Of a DNA stretch of 64,000 nt, positions 14,594-28,852 are shown in pieces. Source of the DNA: Bolinopsis microptera. Its lineage: Eukaryota > Ctenophora > Tentaculata > Lobata > Bolinopsidae. Within the stretch, counting starts at the first letter, position 1. Every line of letters begins with the position of its first letter. The DNA lies in assembly GCF_026151205.1 (NCBI RefSeq), contig NC_087081.1, positions 17,647,859-17,711,858 of the forward strand, read 5' to 3'. Under the pieces are notes generated by a model. It did no database searches and had not been told where the DNA came from. It was given only the letters and a program-made list of their open reading frames with translations. The position numbers and the translations under genes are program-made.

Positions 14594-17500
14594 ATTTTAT
14601 AAACACAGCGTGTAGGGAGCTGTATTTTATAAACATGTTAATAAACACAGCGTGTAGGGAGCTGTATTTTATAAACATGTTAGTAAACACAGCGTGTAGG
14701 GAGCTGTATTTTATAAACATGTTAGTAAACACAGCGTGTAGGGAGCTGTATTTTATAAACATGTTAGTAAAGACAGCGTGTAGGGAGCTGTATTTTATAA
14801 ACATGTTAGTAAACACAGCGTGTAGGGAGCTGTATTTTAAAACATGTTAGTAAACACAGCGTGTAGGGAGCTGTATTTTATAAACATGTTAGTAAACACA
14901 GCGTGTAGGGAGCTGTATTTTATAAACATGTTAGTAAACACAGCGTGTAGGGAGCTGTATTTTATAAACATGTTAGTAAACACAGCGTGTAGGGAGCTGT
15001 ATTTTATAAACATGTTAGTAAACACAGCGTGTAGGGAGCTGTATTTTATAAACATGTTAGTAAACACAGCGTGTAGGGAGCTGTATTTTATAAACATGTT
15101 AGTAAACACAGCGTGTAGGGAGCTGTATTTTATAAACATGTTAGTAAACACAGCGTGTAGGGAGCTGTATTTTATAAACATGTTAGTAAACACAGCGTGT
15201 AGGGAGCTGTATTTTATAAACATGTTAGTAAACACAGCGTGTAGGGAGCTGTATTTTATAAACATGTTAGTAAACACAGCGTGTAGGGAGCTGTATTTTA
15301 TAAACATGTTAGTAAACACAGCGTGTAGGGAGCTGTATTTTATAAACATGTTAGTAAACACAGCGTGTAGGGAGCTGTATTTTATAAACATGTTAGTAAA
15401 CACAGCGTGTAGGGAGCTGTATTTTATAAACATGTTAGTAAACACAGCGTGTAGTGAGCTGTATTTTATAAACATGTTAGTAAACACAGCGTGTAGGGAG
15501 CTGTATTTTATAAACATGTTAGTAAACACAGCGTGTAGGGAGCTGTATTTTATAAACATGTTAGTAAACACAGCGTGTAGCGAGCTGTATTTTATAAACA
15601 TGTTAGTAAACACAGCGTGTAGGGAGCTGTATTTTATAAACATGTTAGTAAACACAGCGTGTAGGGAGCTGTATTTTATAAACATGTTAGTAAACACAGC
15701 GTGTAGGGAGCTGTATTTTATAAACATGTTAGTAAACACAGCGTGTAGGGAGCTGTATTTTATAAACATGTTAGTAAACACAGCGTGTAGGGAGCTGTAT
15801 TTTATAAACATGTTAGTAAACACAGCGTGTAGGAGCTGTATTTTATAAACATGTTAGTAAACACAGCGTGTAGGGAGCTGTATTTTATAAACATGTTAGT
15901 AAACACAGCGTGTAGGGAGTTGTATTTTATAAACATGTTAGTAAACACAGCGTGTAGGGAGCTGTATTTTATAAACATGTTAGTAAACACAGCGTGTAGG
16001 GAGTTGTATTTTATAAACATGTTAGTAAACACAGCGTGTAGGGAGCTGTATTTTATAAACATGTTAGTAAACACAGCGTGTAGGGAGCTGTATTTTATAA
16101 ACATGTTAGTAAACACAGCGTGTAGGGAGCTGTATTTTATAAACATGTTAGTAAACACAGCGTGTAGGAGCTGTATTTTATAAACATGTTAGTAAACACA
16201 GCGTGTAGGGAGCTGTATTTTATAAACATGTTAGTAAACACAGCGTGTAGGGAGCTGTATTTTATAAACATGTTAGTAAACACAGCGTGTAGGGAGCTGT
16301 ATTTTATAAACATGTTAGTAAACACAGCGTGTAGGGAGCTGTATTTTATAAACATGTTAGTAAACACAGCGTGTAGGGAGCTGTATTTTATAAACATGTT
16401 AGTAAACACAGCGTGTAGGGAGCTGTATTTTATAAACATGTTAGTAAACACAGCGTGTAGGGAGCTGTATTTTATAAACATGTTAGTAAACACAGCGTGT
16501 AGGGAGCTGTATTTTATAAACATGTTAGTAAACACAGCGTGTAGGGAGCTGTATTTTATAAACATGTTAGTAAACACAGCGTGTAGGGAGCTGTATTTTA
16601 TAAACATGTTAGTAAACACAGCGTGTAGGGAGCTGTATTTTATAAACATGTTAGTAAACACAGCGTGTAGGGAGCTGTATTTTATAAACATGTTAGTAAA
16701 CACAGCGTGTAGGGAGCTGTATTTTATAAACATGTTAGTAAACACAGCGTGTAGGGAGCTGTATTTTATAAACATGTTAGTAAACACAGCGTGTAGGGAG
16801 CTGTATTTTATAAACATGTTAGTAAACACAGCGTGTAGGGAGCTGTATTTTATAAACATGTTAGTAAACACAGCGTGTAGGGAGCTGTATTTTATAAACA
16901 TGTTAGTAAACACAGCGTGTAGGGAGCTGTATTTTATAAACATGTTAGTAAACACAGCGTGTAGGGAGCTGTATTTTATAAACATGTTAGTAAACACAGC
17001 GTGTAGGGAGCTGTATTTTATAAACATGTTAGTAAACACAGCGTGTAGGGAGCTGTATTTTATAAACATGTTAGTAAACACAGCGTGTAGGGAGCTGTAT
17101 TTTATAAACATGTTAGTAAACACAGCGTGTAGGGAGCTGTATTTTATAAACATGTTAGTAAACACAGCGTGTAGGGAGCTGTATTTTATAAACATGTTAG
17201 TAAACACAGCGTGTAGGGAGCTGTATTTTATAAACATGTTAGTAAACACAGCGTGTAGGGAGCTGTATTTTATAAACATGTTAGTAAACACAGCGTGTAG
17301 GGAGCTGTATTTTATAAACATGTTAGTAAACACAGCGTGTAGGGAGCTGTATTTTATAAACATGTTAGTAAACACAGCGTGTAGGGAGCTGTATTTTATA
17401 AACATGTTAGTAAACACAGCGTGTAGGGAGCTGTATTTTATAAACATGTTAGTAAACACAGCGTGTAGGGAGCTGTATTTTATAAACATGTTAGTAAACA

Positions 17501-20500
17501 CAGCGTGTAGGGAGCTGTATTTTATAAACATGTTAGTAAACACAGCGTGTAGGGAGCTGTATTTTATAAACATGTTAGTAAACACAGCGTGTAGGGAGCT
17601 GTATTTTATAAACATGTTAGTAAACACAGCGTGTAGGGAGCTGTATTTTATAAACATGTTAGTAAACACAGCGTGTAGGGAGCTGTATTTTATAAACATG
17701 TTAGTAAACACAGCGTGTAGGGAGCTGTATTTTATAAACATGTTAGTAAACACAGCGTGTAGGGAGCTGTATTTTATAAACATGTTAGTAAACACAGCGT
17801 GTAGGGAGCTGTATTTTATAAACATGTTAGTAAACACAGCGTGTAGGGAGCTGTATTTTATAAACATGTTAGTAAACACAGCGTGTAGGGAGCTGTATTT
17901 TATAAACATGTTAGTAAACACAGCGTGTAGGGAGCTGTATTTTATAAACATGTTAGTAAACACAGCGTGTAGGGAGCTGTATTTTATAAACATGTTAGTA
18001 AACACAGCGTGTAGGGAGCTGTATTTTATAAACATGTTAGTAAACACAGCGTGTAGGGAGCTGTATTTTATAAACATGTTAGTAAACACAGCGTGTAGGG
18101 AGCTGTATTTTATAAACATGTTAGTAAACACAGCGTGTAGGGAGCTGTATTTTATAAACATGTTAGTAAACACAGCGTGTAGGGAGCTGTATTTTATAAA
18201 CATGTTAGTAAACACAGCGTGTAGGGAGCTGTATTTTATAAACATGTTAGTAAACACAGCGTGTAGGGAGCTGTATTTTATAAACATGTTAGTAAACACA
18301 GCGTGTAGGGAGCTGTATTTTATAAACATGTTAGTAAACACAGCGTGTAGGGAGCTGTATTTTATAAACATGTTAGTAAACACAGCGTGTAGGGAGCTGT
18401 ATTTTATAAACATGTTAGTAAACACAGCGTGTAGGGAGCTGTATTTTATAAACATGTTAGTAAACACAGCGTGTAGGGAGCTGTATTTTATAAACATGTT
18501 AGTAAACACAGCGTGTAGGGAGCTGTATTTTATAAACATGTTAGTAAACACAGCGTGTAGGGAGCTGTATTTTATAAACATGTTAGTAAACACAGCGTGT
18601 AGGGAGCTGTATTTTATAAACATGTTAGTAAACACAGCGTGTAGGGAGCTGTATTTTATAAACATGTTAGTAAACACAGCGTGTAGGGAGCTGTATTTTA
18701 TAAACATGTTAGTAAACACAGCGTGTAGGGAGCTGTATTTTATAAACATGTTAGTAAACACAGCGTGTAGGGAGCTGTATTTTATAAACATGTTAGTAAA
18801 CACAGCGTGTAGGGAGCTGTATTTTATAAACATGTTAGTAAACACAGCGTGTAGGGAGCTGTATTTTATAAACATGTTAGTAAACACAGCGTGTAGGGAG
18901 CTGTATTTTATAAACATGTTAGTAAACACAGCGTGTAGGAGCTGTATTTTATAAACATGTTAGTAAACACAGCGTGTAGGGAGCTGTATTTTATAAACAT
19001 GTTAGTAAACACAGCGTGTAGGGAGCTGTATTTTATAAACATGTTAGTAAACACAGCGTGTAGGGAGCTGTATTTTATAAACATGTTAGTAAACACAGCG
19101 TGTAGGGAGCTGTATTTTATAAACATGTTAGTAAACACAGCGTGTAGGGAGCTGTATTTTATAAACATGTTAGTAAACACAGCGTGTAGGGAGCTGTATT
19201 TTATAAACATGTTAGTAAACACAGCGTGTAGGGAGCTGTATTTTATAAACATGTTAGTAAACACAGCGTGTAGGGAGCTGTATTTTATAAACATGTTAGT
19301 AAACACAGCGTGTAGGGAGCTGTATTTTATAAACATGTTAGTAAACACAGCGTGTAGGGAGCTGTATTTTATAAACATGTTAGTAAACACAGCGTGTAGG
19401 GAGCTGTATTTTATAAACATGTTAGTAAACACAGCGTGTAGGGAGCTGTATTTTATAAACATGTTAGTAAACACAGCGTGTAGGGAGCTGTATTTTATAA
19501 ACATGTTAGTAAACACAGCGTGTAGCGAGCTGTATTTTATAAACATGTTAGTAAACACAGCGTGTAGGGAGCTGTATTTTATAAACATGTTAGTAAACAC
19601 AGCGTGTAGGGAGCTGTATTTTATAAACATGTTAGTAAACACAGCGTGTAGGGAGCTGTATTTTATAAACATGTTAGTAAACACAGCGTGTAGGGAGCTG
19701 TATTTTATAAACATGTTAGTAAACACAGCGTGTAGGGAGCTGTATTTTATAAACATGTTAGTAAACACAGCGTGTAGGGAGCTGTATTTTATAAACATGT
19801 TAGTAAACACAGCGTGTAGGGAGCTGTATTTTATAAACATGTTAGTAAACACAGCGTGTAGGGAGCTGTATTTTATAAACATGTTAGTAAACACAGCGTG
19901 TAGGGAGCTGTATTTTATAAACATGTTAGTAAACACAGCGTGTAGGGAGCTGTATTTTATAAACATGTTAGTAAACACAGCGTGTAGGGAGCTGTATTTT
20001 ATAAACATGTTAGTAAACACAGCGTGTAGGGAGCTGTATTTTATAAACATGTTAGTAAACACAGCGTGTAGGGAGCTGTATTTTATAAACATGTTAGTAA
20101 ACACAGCGTGTAGGGAGCTGTATTTTATAAACATGTTAGTAAACACAGCGTGTAGGGAGCTGTATTTTATAAACATGTTAGTAAACACAGCGTGTAGGGA
20201 GCTGTATTTTATAAACATGTTAGTAAACACAGCGTGTAGGGAGCTGTATTTTATAAACATGTTAGTAAACACAGCGTGTAGGGAGCTGTATTTTATAAAC
20301 ATGTTAGTAAACACAGCGTGTAGGGAGCTGTATTTTATAAACATGTTAGTAAACACAGCGTGTAGCGAGCTGTATTTTATAAACATGTTAGTAAACACAG
20401 CGTGTAGGGAGCTGTATTTTATAAACATGTTAGTAAACACAGCGTGTAGGGAGCTGTATTTTATAAACATGTTAGTAAACACAGCGTGTAGGGAGCTGTA

Positions 20501-23500
20501 TTTTATAAACATGTTAGTAAACACAGCGTGTAGGGAGCTGTATTTTATAAACATGTTAGTAAACACAGCGTGTAGGGAGCTGTATTTTATAAACATGTTA
20601 GTAAACACAGCGTGTAGGGAGCTGTATTTTATAAACATGTTAGTAAACACAGCGTGTAGGGAGCTGTATTTTATAAACATGTTAGTAAACACAGCGTGTA
20701 GGGAGCTGTATTTTATAAACATGTTAGTAAACACAGCGTGTAGGGAGCTGTATTTTATAAACATGTTAGTAAACACAGCGTGTAGGGAGCTGTATTTTAT
20801 AAACATGTTAGTAAACACAGCGTGTAGGGAGCTGTATTTTATAAACATGTTAGTAAACACAGCGTGTAGGGAGCTGTATTTTATAAACATGTTAGTAAAC
20901 ACAGCGTGTAGTGAGCTGTATTTTATAAACATGTTAGTAAACACAGCGTGTAGGGAGCTGTATTTTATAAACATGTTAGTAAACACAGCGTGTAGGGAGC
21001 TGTATTTTATAAACATGTTAGTAAACACAGCGTGTAGGGAGCTGTATTTTATAAACATGTTAGTAAACACAGCGTGTAGGGAGCTGTATTTTATAAACAT
21101 GTTAGTAAACACAGCGTGTAGTGAGCTGTATTTTATAAACATGTTAGTAAACACAGCGTGTAGGGAGCTGTATTTTATAAACATGTTAGTAAACACAGCG
21201 TGTAGGGAGCTGTATTTTATAAACATGTTAGTAAACACAGCGTGTAGGGAGCTGTATTTTATAAACATGTTAGTAAACACAGCGTGTAGGGAGCTGTATT
21301 TTATAAACATGTTAGTAAACACAGCGTGTAGGGAGCTGTATTTTATAAACATGTTAGTAAACACAGCGTGTAGGGAGCTGTATTTTATAAACATGTTAGT
21401 AAACACAGCGTGTAGGGAGCTGTATTTTATAAACATGTTAGTAAACACAGCGTGTAGGGAGCTGTATTTTATAAACATGTTAGTAAACACAGCGTGTAGG
21501 GAGCTGTATTTTATAAACATGTTAGTAAACACAGCGTGTAGGGAGCTGTATTTTATAAACATGTTAGTAAACACAGCGTGTAGGGAGCTGTATTTTATAA
21601 ACATGTTAGTAAACACAGCGTGTAGGGAGCTGTATTTTATAAACATGTTAGTAAACACAGCGTGTAGGGAGCTGTATTTTATAAACATGTTAGTAAACAC
21701 AGCGTGTAGGGAGCTGTATTTTATAAACATGTTAGTAAACACAGCGTGTAGGGAGCTGTATTTTATAAACATGTTAGTAAACACAGCGTGTAGGGAGCTG
21801 TATTTTATAAACATGTTAGTAAACACAGCGTGTAGGGAGCTGTATTTTATAAACATGTTAGTAAACACAGCGTGTAGGGAGCTGTATTTTATAAACATGT
21901 TAGTAAACACAGCGTGTAGGGAGCTGTATTTTATAAACATGTTAGTAAACACAGCGTGTAGGGAGCTGTATTTTATAAACATGTTAGTAAACACAGCGTG
22001 TAGGGAGCTGTATTTTATAAACATGTTAGTAAACACAGCGTGTAGGGAGCTGTATTTTATAAACATGTTAGTAAACACAGCGTGTAGGGAGCTGTATTTT
22101 ATAAACATGTTAGTAAACACAGCGTGTAGGGAGCTGTATTTTATAAACATGTTAGTAAACACAGCGTGTAGCGAGCTGTATTTTATAAACATGTTAGTAA
22201 ACACAGCGTGTAGGGAGCTGTATTTTATAAACATGTTAGTAAACACAGCGTGTAGCGAGCTGTATTTTATAAACATGTTAGTAAACACAGCGTGTAGGGA
22301 GCTGTATTTTATAAACATGTTAGTAAACACAGCGTGTAGGGAGCTGTATTTTATAAACATGTTAGTAAACACAGCGTGTAGGGAGCTGTATTTTATAAAC
22401 ATGTTAGTAAACACAGCGTGTAGGGAGCTGTATTTTATAAACATGTTAGTAAACACAGCGTGTAGGGAGCTGTATTTTATAAACATGTTAGTAAACACAG
22501 CGTGTAGGGAGCTGTATTTTATAAACATGTTAGTAAACACAGCGTGTAGGGAGCTGTATTTTATAAACATGTTAGTAAACACAGCGTGTAGGGAGCTGTA
22601 TTTTATAAACATGTTAGTAAACACAGCGTGTAGGGAGCTGTATTTTATAAACATGTTAGTAAACACAGCGTGTAGGGAGCTGTATTTTATAAACATGTTA
22701 GTAAACACAGCGTGTAGGGAGCTGTATTTTATAAACATGTTAGTAAACACAGCGTGTAGGGAGCTGTATTTTATAAACATGTTAGTAAACACAGCGTGTA
22801 GGGAGCTGTATTTTATAAACATGTTAGTAAACACAGCGTGTAGGGAGCTGTATTTTATAAACATGTTAGTAAACACAGCGTGTAGGGAGCTGTATTTTAT
22901 AAACATGTTAGTAAACACAGCGTGTAGGGAGCTGTTAGTAAACACAGCGTGTAGGGAGCTGTATTTTATAAACATGTTAGTAAACACAGCGTGTAGGGAG
23001 CTGTATTTTATAAACATGTTAGTAAACACAGCGTGTAGGGAGCTGTTAGTAAACACAGTGTGTAGTGAGCTGTATTTTATAAACATGTTAGTAAACACAG
23101 CGTGTAGGGAGCTGTATTTTATAAACATGTTAGTAAACACAGTGTGTAGTGAGCTGTATTTTATAAACATGTTAGTAAACACAGCGTGTAGGGAGCTGTA
23201 TTTTATAAACATGTTAGTAAACACAGCGTGTAGGGAGCTGTATTTTATAAACATGTTAGTAAACACAGCGTGTAGGGAGCTGTATTTTATAAACATGTTA
23301 GTAAACACAGCGTGTAGGGAGCTGTATTTTATAAACATGTTAGTAAACACAGCGTGTAGGGAGCTGTATTTTATAAACATGTTAGTAAACACAGCGTGTA
23401 GGGAGCTGTATTTTATAAACATGTTAGTAAACACAGCGTGTAGGGAGCTGTATTTTATAAACATGTTAGTAAACACAGCGTGTAGGGAGCTGTATTTTAT

Positions 23501-23964
23501 AAACATGTTAGTAAACACAGCGTGTAGGGAGCTGTATTTTATAAACATGTTAATAAACACAGCGTGTAGGGAACTGCATTTTATAAACATGTTAGTAAAC
23601 ACAGCGTGTAGGGAGCTGCATTTTATAAACATGTTAGTAAACACAGCGTGTAGGGAGCTGTATTTTATAAACATGTTAGTAAACACAGCGTGTAGGGAGC
23701 TGTATTTTATAAACATGTTAGTAAACACAGCGTGTAGGGAGCTGTATTTTATAAACATGTTAATAAACACAGCGTGTAGGGAGCTGTATTTTATAAACAT
23801 GTTAGTAAACACAGCGTGTAGGGAGCTGTATTTTATAAACATGTTAGTAAACACAGCGTGTAGGGAGCTGCATTTTATAAACATGTTAGTAAACACAGCG
23901 TGTAGGGAGCTGTATTTTATAAACATGTTAGTAAACACAGCGTGTAGGGAGCTGTATTTTATAT
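14594..23964. repeat. 42-bp satellite-like array, about 223 copies (9.4 kb)
   Basis: Each unit contains AACACAGCGTGTAGGGAGCT followed by an AT-rich half ending ACATGTTAGTA. The period is a multiple of three, so both strands stay open (14-residue periods such as MLVNTACRELYFIN), but there is no start context, codon bias or conserved product. Homogeneity is extreme: between about 16186 and 18929 I see some 66 units without a difference. The same 1-base deletion (GTAGGAGCTG) recurs near 15831, 16165 and 18935, and a 14-bp deletion recurs near 22935 and 23045, showing block duplication. On the minus strand each unit holds TTTACTAACATG followed by AATACAG. Confidence 0.97.
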
Positions 23965-24209
23965 TCGTAGTATTTCTACAGTGCCACAAGACCTACACTA
24001 GCTACCTGTAAATATAGGGCTAACATACTGACACGCACTGCACAGGCTTCCTTTACCTCCCGTTTTGCAGCTCGATGTAGTAACATTACTATTCCAAATG
24101 CTATTGCTACTACTACAGTATATACCGGACTCTTCTTCGCCCCAATTTGTGGTCAATTAGCCCGTGTTTTGATATTTCACGTTTAATGTGATTTGTTCAG
24201 TGCTCATGT
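23965..24209. other. spacer with a possible short exon-like frame (-)
   Basis: On the minus strand about 24040-24130 encodes a hydrophobic stretch (SPVYTVVVAIAFGIVMLL) ending in HRAAKRE before GTAAAG, a fair donor. No pyrimidine-rich acceptor precedes it and no partner exon is convincing, so I do not call a gene. Confidence 0.2.
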
Positions 24210-24460
24210 AACACTGGTAACACTGGTAACTGTGGTAACCAGTGTTACCATGATAATAAGGAGGTAACACTGGTAACTGTGGTAACCAGTGTTACCATGA
24301 TAATAAGGAGGTAACACTGGTAACTGTGGTAACCAGTGTTACCATGATAATAAGGAGGTAACACTGGTAACTGTGGTAACCAGTGTTACCATGATAATAA
24401 GGAGGTAACACTGGTAACTGTGGTAACCAGTGTTACCACGATAATAAGGAGGTAACACGT
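24210..24460. repeat. 5 x 47-bp array of hairpin-forming units
   Basis: Each unit contains AACACTGGTAAC and GTAACCAGTGTT around a TGTG loop, 12-base arms with one mismatch, followed by ACCATGATAATAAGGAG. It belongs to the GGTAAC/GTTACC motif group that recurs across the window. Confidence 0.9.
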
Positions 24461-26180
24461 CGCATTTGGTGGTACTGACAATGTGAGTCCTCCCATTTAC
24501 CTCTCTTCCTCAAATAGAAATACTTCTGTTAATTGAAAAGTAGTCTGAACCAAGTGACTCATGCCCAGAAACATAGCTAATATACACTATATAGCACTAG
24601 TTACACTAGTATATTATATAGCCAGTAGTTGGAAGAGAAGCTAATTTTGCGCTAACTGCCCAGTACAGGTAGTACAGGTAGTTTTGCCTCGTCAAATAAA
24701 TTAGCTACCGGAATGGTTTAATAGGCGACGCGTAGTGTGGACTTGTCACATTACTCATACTGTCTTACCTAGTAGTTTACCTTCTATTTACCTCCTATTA
24801 CTACCACTCTGTTAGTGCTTTGTTTGTGCTGTCTGCTTACTGTTGTCTGCAGCTCATCATAGAGCTCAGATCTGTGAAAACACAGCCAGGTTCACTCACT
24901 ACCTGACAGGAGGGTACCAGTCTTATCTTAGAAAGTATACGGTACTGTAGCAAGTATGGATTTTAGTTATTAATAGTCATAGCATGACATAAAGCATGAA
25001 AACACGCGCTGACAATTTGTGCTTGCTCGCGCACGTGCAATCTCTTGATGTTGCGCACGTGCAATCTCTTGATGTTGCGCAACGGCGCAGTCAAACTTTG
25101 ATGAAATAACGCCACTATTTTTCCTTAGTTCCGACGTTAATTATGAAAAATCTAAAAATTCTAAGAATGCTATCTTTGCGAGTTTTCAAATCTATTTGCG
25201 AGCTAAAATTGACATCAGCGAAGGCCAGGGCCACTTTTTTGCCAATTTCAGTGTTTTTTTGTCAAGTTTAAAATAAAGTATAGTTTCACCTTTCAGTATA
25301 GATAGTAGTATATATCATACTATTTTAGTATTAGCATAGATAGTAGAACCATTTAAGGTTTAGGGCTACAAAGTTATTATAACACCTTCCATTAAGAGCT
25401 GAGAACTAGTTCGAAATACGTCAATATAGCATCAAGAGGTGCACTTTAAATTAGTGTGAGGAGGTTTAGTGCTTGTGTAATGTATATTACGTTATAATTC
25501 TTTAATGATTGTTTCAACTCTAGTGCTTCTTTCACCATTTCTTCATTTTCTATTAATTGTGTATGTTACCAGCTAGACTGTTACATATCTATCAGTGTTA
25601 CACCCCCCTCAGTTACTACAGAGTATATTTATACTGCTAAACAGTGTAATAGATATAAGTTAATGTTGCTGTTAAGTATGTTACCATGGTGACTGTATAA
25701 CACCCCTTACTTTTTGTTCTCAGTTATTACCGGACTTCAGTCTAGTCTGAACGTTTTAGTTTAAGTTATATAATAATAGAATTAAACGTTTTTACTTTCT
25801 TACTCTATTTCACTTTGATAGAAATATTCCGGCATTTAGATAATTTATCTACTCAACGAATCGTTTACGATCTTCGAAATAATTGTGTTTCATAGAAATA
25901 ACTAAATGAGTAAAAATAAAAATGCGAGATCATATTGACATTCGATTTTCATGGCAGAACCTATTCAATAATATATTCTATAGACTATAGAGCGAAGGTT
26001 ACGGAGGGGGTTCCATAAACAGCAAGGTTAGTTCCCACATTTTCTATTATAGGGAACAAGTTTTCACTTACGCTTCGTAGATATCGTTAATTTGTTTGCA
26101 TATATTTTATTAACATTCATTGATGACAATATTAATTTATTATCACAAACCGAGTTCGACAGTCGACACAGCCCTGGGCT
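24461..26180. other. spacer with no confident gene
   Basis: Mostly AT-rich. A direct repeat of GCGCACGTGCAATCTC occurs twice near 25030-25075. On the minus strand 24841-24871 looks like a 31-bp micro-exon (TTTTCACAG before, GTAAGC after, frame SELYDELQTT), but no neighbouring exon supports it. GTTACCATGGTGAC at about 25679 is a near X-box. Confidence 0.3.
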
Positions 26181-26980
26181 TGCTGCCAGCAGGGGTGTAG
26201 GAAGAAGGGGGAGGGGGGCATATTTGCTGCCAGCAGGGGTGTAGGATGAGAGGGGGGAGGGGGGCATATTTGCTGCCAGCAGGGGTGTAGGAAGAAGGGG
26301 GGGGGGGGCATATTTGCTGCCAGCAGGGGTGTAGGATGAGAGGGGGGAGGGGGCATATTTGCTGCCAGCAGGGGTGTATGAAGAGGGGGGAGGGGGGCAT
26401 ATTTGCTGCCAGCAGGGGTGTAGGAAGAGAGGGGGGGGGGGCATATTTGCTGCCAGCAGGGGTGTAGGAAGAAGGGGGGGAGGGGGGCATATTTGCTGCC
26501 AGCAGGGGTGAAGGAAGAGAGGGGGGGGGGCATATTTGCTGCCAGCAGGGGTGTAGGAAGAAGGGGGGGAGGGGCATATTTGCTGCCAGCAGGGGTGTAG
26601 GAAGAAGGGGGGGGGGGGCATATTTGCTGCCAGCAGGGGTGTAGGAAGAGAGAGGGGGGGGGGGCATATTTGCTGCCAGCAGGGGTGTAGGAAGAAGGGG
26701 GGGGGCATATTTGCTGCCAGCAGGGGTGTAGGAAGAGAGGGGGGGGCATATTTGCTGGCAGGGGTGTAGGAAGAGAGGGGGAGGGGGCATATTTGCTGCC
26801 AGCAGGGGTGTAGGAAGAGGGGGGAGGGGGCATATTTGCTGCCAGCAGGGGTGTAGGAAGAGAGGGGGGAGGGGGGCATATTTGCTGCCAGCAGGGTTGT
26901 AGGAAGAGGGGGGGGGGGGGCATATTTGCTGCCAGCAGGGGTGTAGGAAGAGGGGGGGGGGGGGCATATTTGCTGCCAGT
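26181..26980. repeat. about 43-bp minisatellite with G runs, 18 copies
   Basis: Units contain GCTGCCAGCAGGGGTGTAGG, then a purine run of variable G length, then CATATTTGCT. Run-length variation makes the period uneven. On the minus strand each unit is a long C/T tract ending in CTGGCAG, which resembles a 3' splice site, but no exon is attached. Confidence 0.92.
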
Positions 26981-27374
26981 CAAATTAAGTTCGGTTCAAC
27001 TGTAGACTTGATCGAATGATATTTTCAAGGCACATTAAATTTAACGTAGTGGTGACAAATTTTGAGGTATTTCGAATGTTATACTATGTAATATGTATTA
27101 AATATGTAATTTTGAAGCTAAGAATGTTTGAACTGTAGCCAAGATTAAAAATGTTTCTGTTACTCTGAAAATGTTAGAATATTCTGTCTCAATTTGAATT
27201 ATTTGTATTGGACCTTCGTTAGTGGGCCTTATATTTCCTGATGTATGAGATACTTTTCTATACGTCAATCTAGACTCGAATCACATTATTACTAGATTCT
27301 AATATTTCTTCAATTCTTGATAGGAAGGAGCAACTCTCGAGTCTCGGGTCTAGTCTGTTAGTCTCTCTGCCTAT
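26981..27374. other. unique spacer
   Basis: AT-rich; nothing recognised. Confidence 0.4.
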
Positions 27375-28090
27375 CATATAGCTGTTCTGAGCCCCACATA
27401 TAGCTGTTCTGAGCCCCACATATAGTTGTTCTGAGCCCCACATATAGCTGTTCTGAGCCCCACATATAGCTGTTCTGAGCCCCACATATAGCTGTTCTGA
27501 GCCCCACATATAGCTGTTCTGAGCCCCACATATAGCTGTTCTGAGCCCCACATATAGCTGTTCTGAGCCCCACATATAGCTGTTCTGAGCCCCACATATA
27601 GCTGTTCTGAGCCCCACATATAGCTGTTCTGAGCCCCACATATAGCTGTTCTGAGCCCCACATATAGCTGTTCTGAGCCCCACATATAGTTGTTCTGAGC
27701 CCCACATATAGCTGTTCTGAGCCCCACATATAGCTGTTCTGAGCCCCACATATAGCTGTCCTGAGCCCCACATATAGCTGTTCTGAGCCCCCATATAGCT
27801 GTTCTGAGCCCCACATATAGCTGTTCTGAGCCCCACATATAGCTGTTCTGAGCCCCACATATAGCTGTTCTGAGCCCCACATATAGCTGTTCTGAGCCCC
27901 ACATATAGCTGTTCTGAGCCCCACATATAGCTGTTCTGAGCCCCACATATAGCTGTTCTGAGCCCCACATATAACTGTTCTGAGCCCCACATATAGCTGT
28001 TCTGAGCCCCACATATAGCTGTTCTGAGCCCCACATATAGCTGTTCTGAGCCCCACATATAGCTGTTCTGAGCCCCACATATAGCTATCA
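27375..28090. repeat. 22-bp minisatellite, about 32 copies
   Basis: Unit built on AGCTGTTCTGAGCCCCACAT plus AT, very uniform with scattered single changes and one 1-base loss near 27790. Frames open on the minus strand are repeat artefacts. Confidence 0.95.
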
Positions 28091-28214
28091 TATAGCAGTG
28101 TGTGGTATGTGCCGCTATCCACACCTCCAAAAATTAAGATCTTTAACAGACTATGAAGATGCCCTGTAACAGGGCATGACAAGTGATGAAATATTGATTG
28201 AGTTCTTGTTCTAC

Positions 28215-28350
28215 CTCTCCTAATGGCACCAGTTCGTCTCCACAGTGTTCCTAATGGCACCAGGTCGTCTCCACAGTGTTCCTAATGGCACCAGGTCGTC
28301 TCCACAGTGTTCCTAATGGCACCAGTTCGTCTCCACAGTGTTCCTAATGG
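28215..28350. repeat. 4 x 31-bp repeat
   Basis: Unit containing CCTAATGGCACCAG and GTCGTCTCCACAGTG. Flanks show no gene. Confidence 0.85.
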
Positions 28351-28655
28351 TACCAGTTTGTTTCCTTTCCTAATTTGGTGCTGGCAGCTTCGTGTTAACA
28401 TTATCTGTTTTATTGGTTACGTTTTAAATTAGTTAAAGGCGTGATTTAGAGCTTCACATTAGACCCTGCTACACAAGTAATTAGACAGTGAAAAGTGGAG
28501 TTGCTTAATCAATGTGCAGTAATTCTACAAGTGTAGCAGTAGTACAGATATACAGTATTAGATAGAATTATGTAATTTGTAGTGATGATATCATCGGACT
28601 TCTGCCACTTACCACTTTATACTGCAACATACATACATGCTACATGAAGAGGTCT
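28351..28655. other. unique spacer
   Basis: No feature recognised before the LINE tail. Confidence 0.4.
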
Positions 28656-28659
28656 CCTC

Positions 28660-28852
28660 CTAGTCGTTGGAGTGGCCTGCATCACACACATCTCTTCTAC
28701 GGCGTAACAAGTTCCTCCATTCCACTCGCTTTAGAGCCAACTGTTTTACTGCATCTCTGCTGATGTTATCGACACCTGTAAATTCAGCCGCATCCTCGAG
28801 TACACAGGCGATCCAGCCTTTGCGGGGTCGTCCTCTCAGTCTCTTTCCATAG
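28660..28852 (-). pseudogene. LINE reverse transcriptase C-terminal tail fragment
   Basis: On the minus strand this reads YGKRLRGRPRKGWI, then the block DAVKQLALKRVEWRNLLRRR and a stop (TAG at 28660-28662). GRPRK.W followed by WR is the standard tail of many non-LTR retrotransposon ORFs. Only about 60 codons remain; the upstream part is replaced by the 17-bp array starting at 28850. Confidence 0.7.

Noticed and set aside
14844-24011. Very long open frames on both strands (up to about 1690 codons)
   Set aside because: They are a direct result of a 42-bp unit without stops; both strands are open at once, there is no start context, and the repeat peptide resembles nothing known.
24040-24871. 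A small membrane-protein gene on minus (SELYDELQTT plus SPVYTVVVAIAFG)
   Set aside because: The two exon-like pieces lack a credible shared acceptor and no known family fits; kept only as a low-confidence note.
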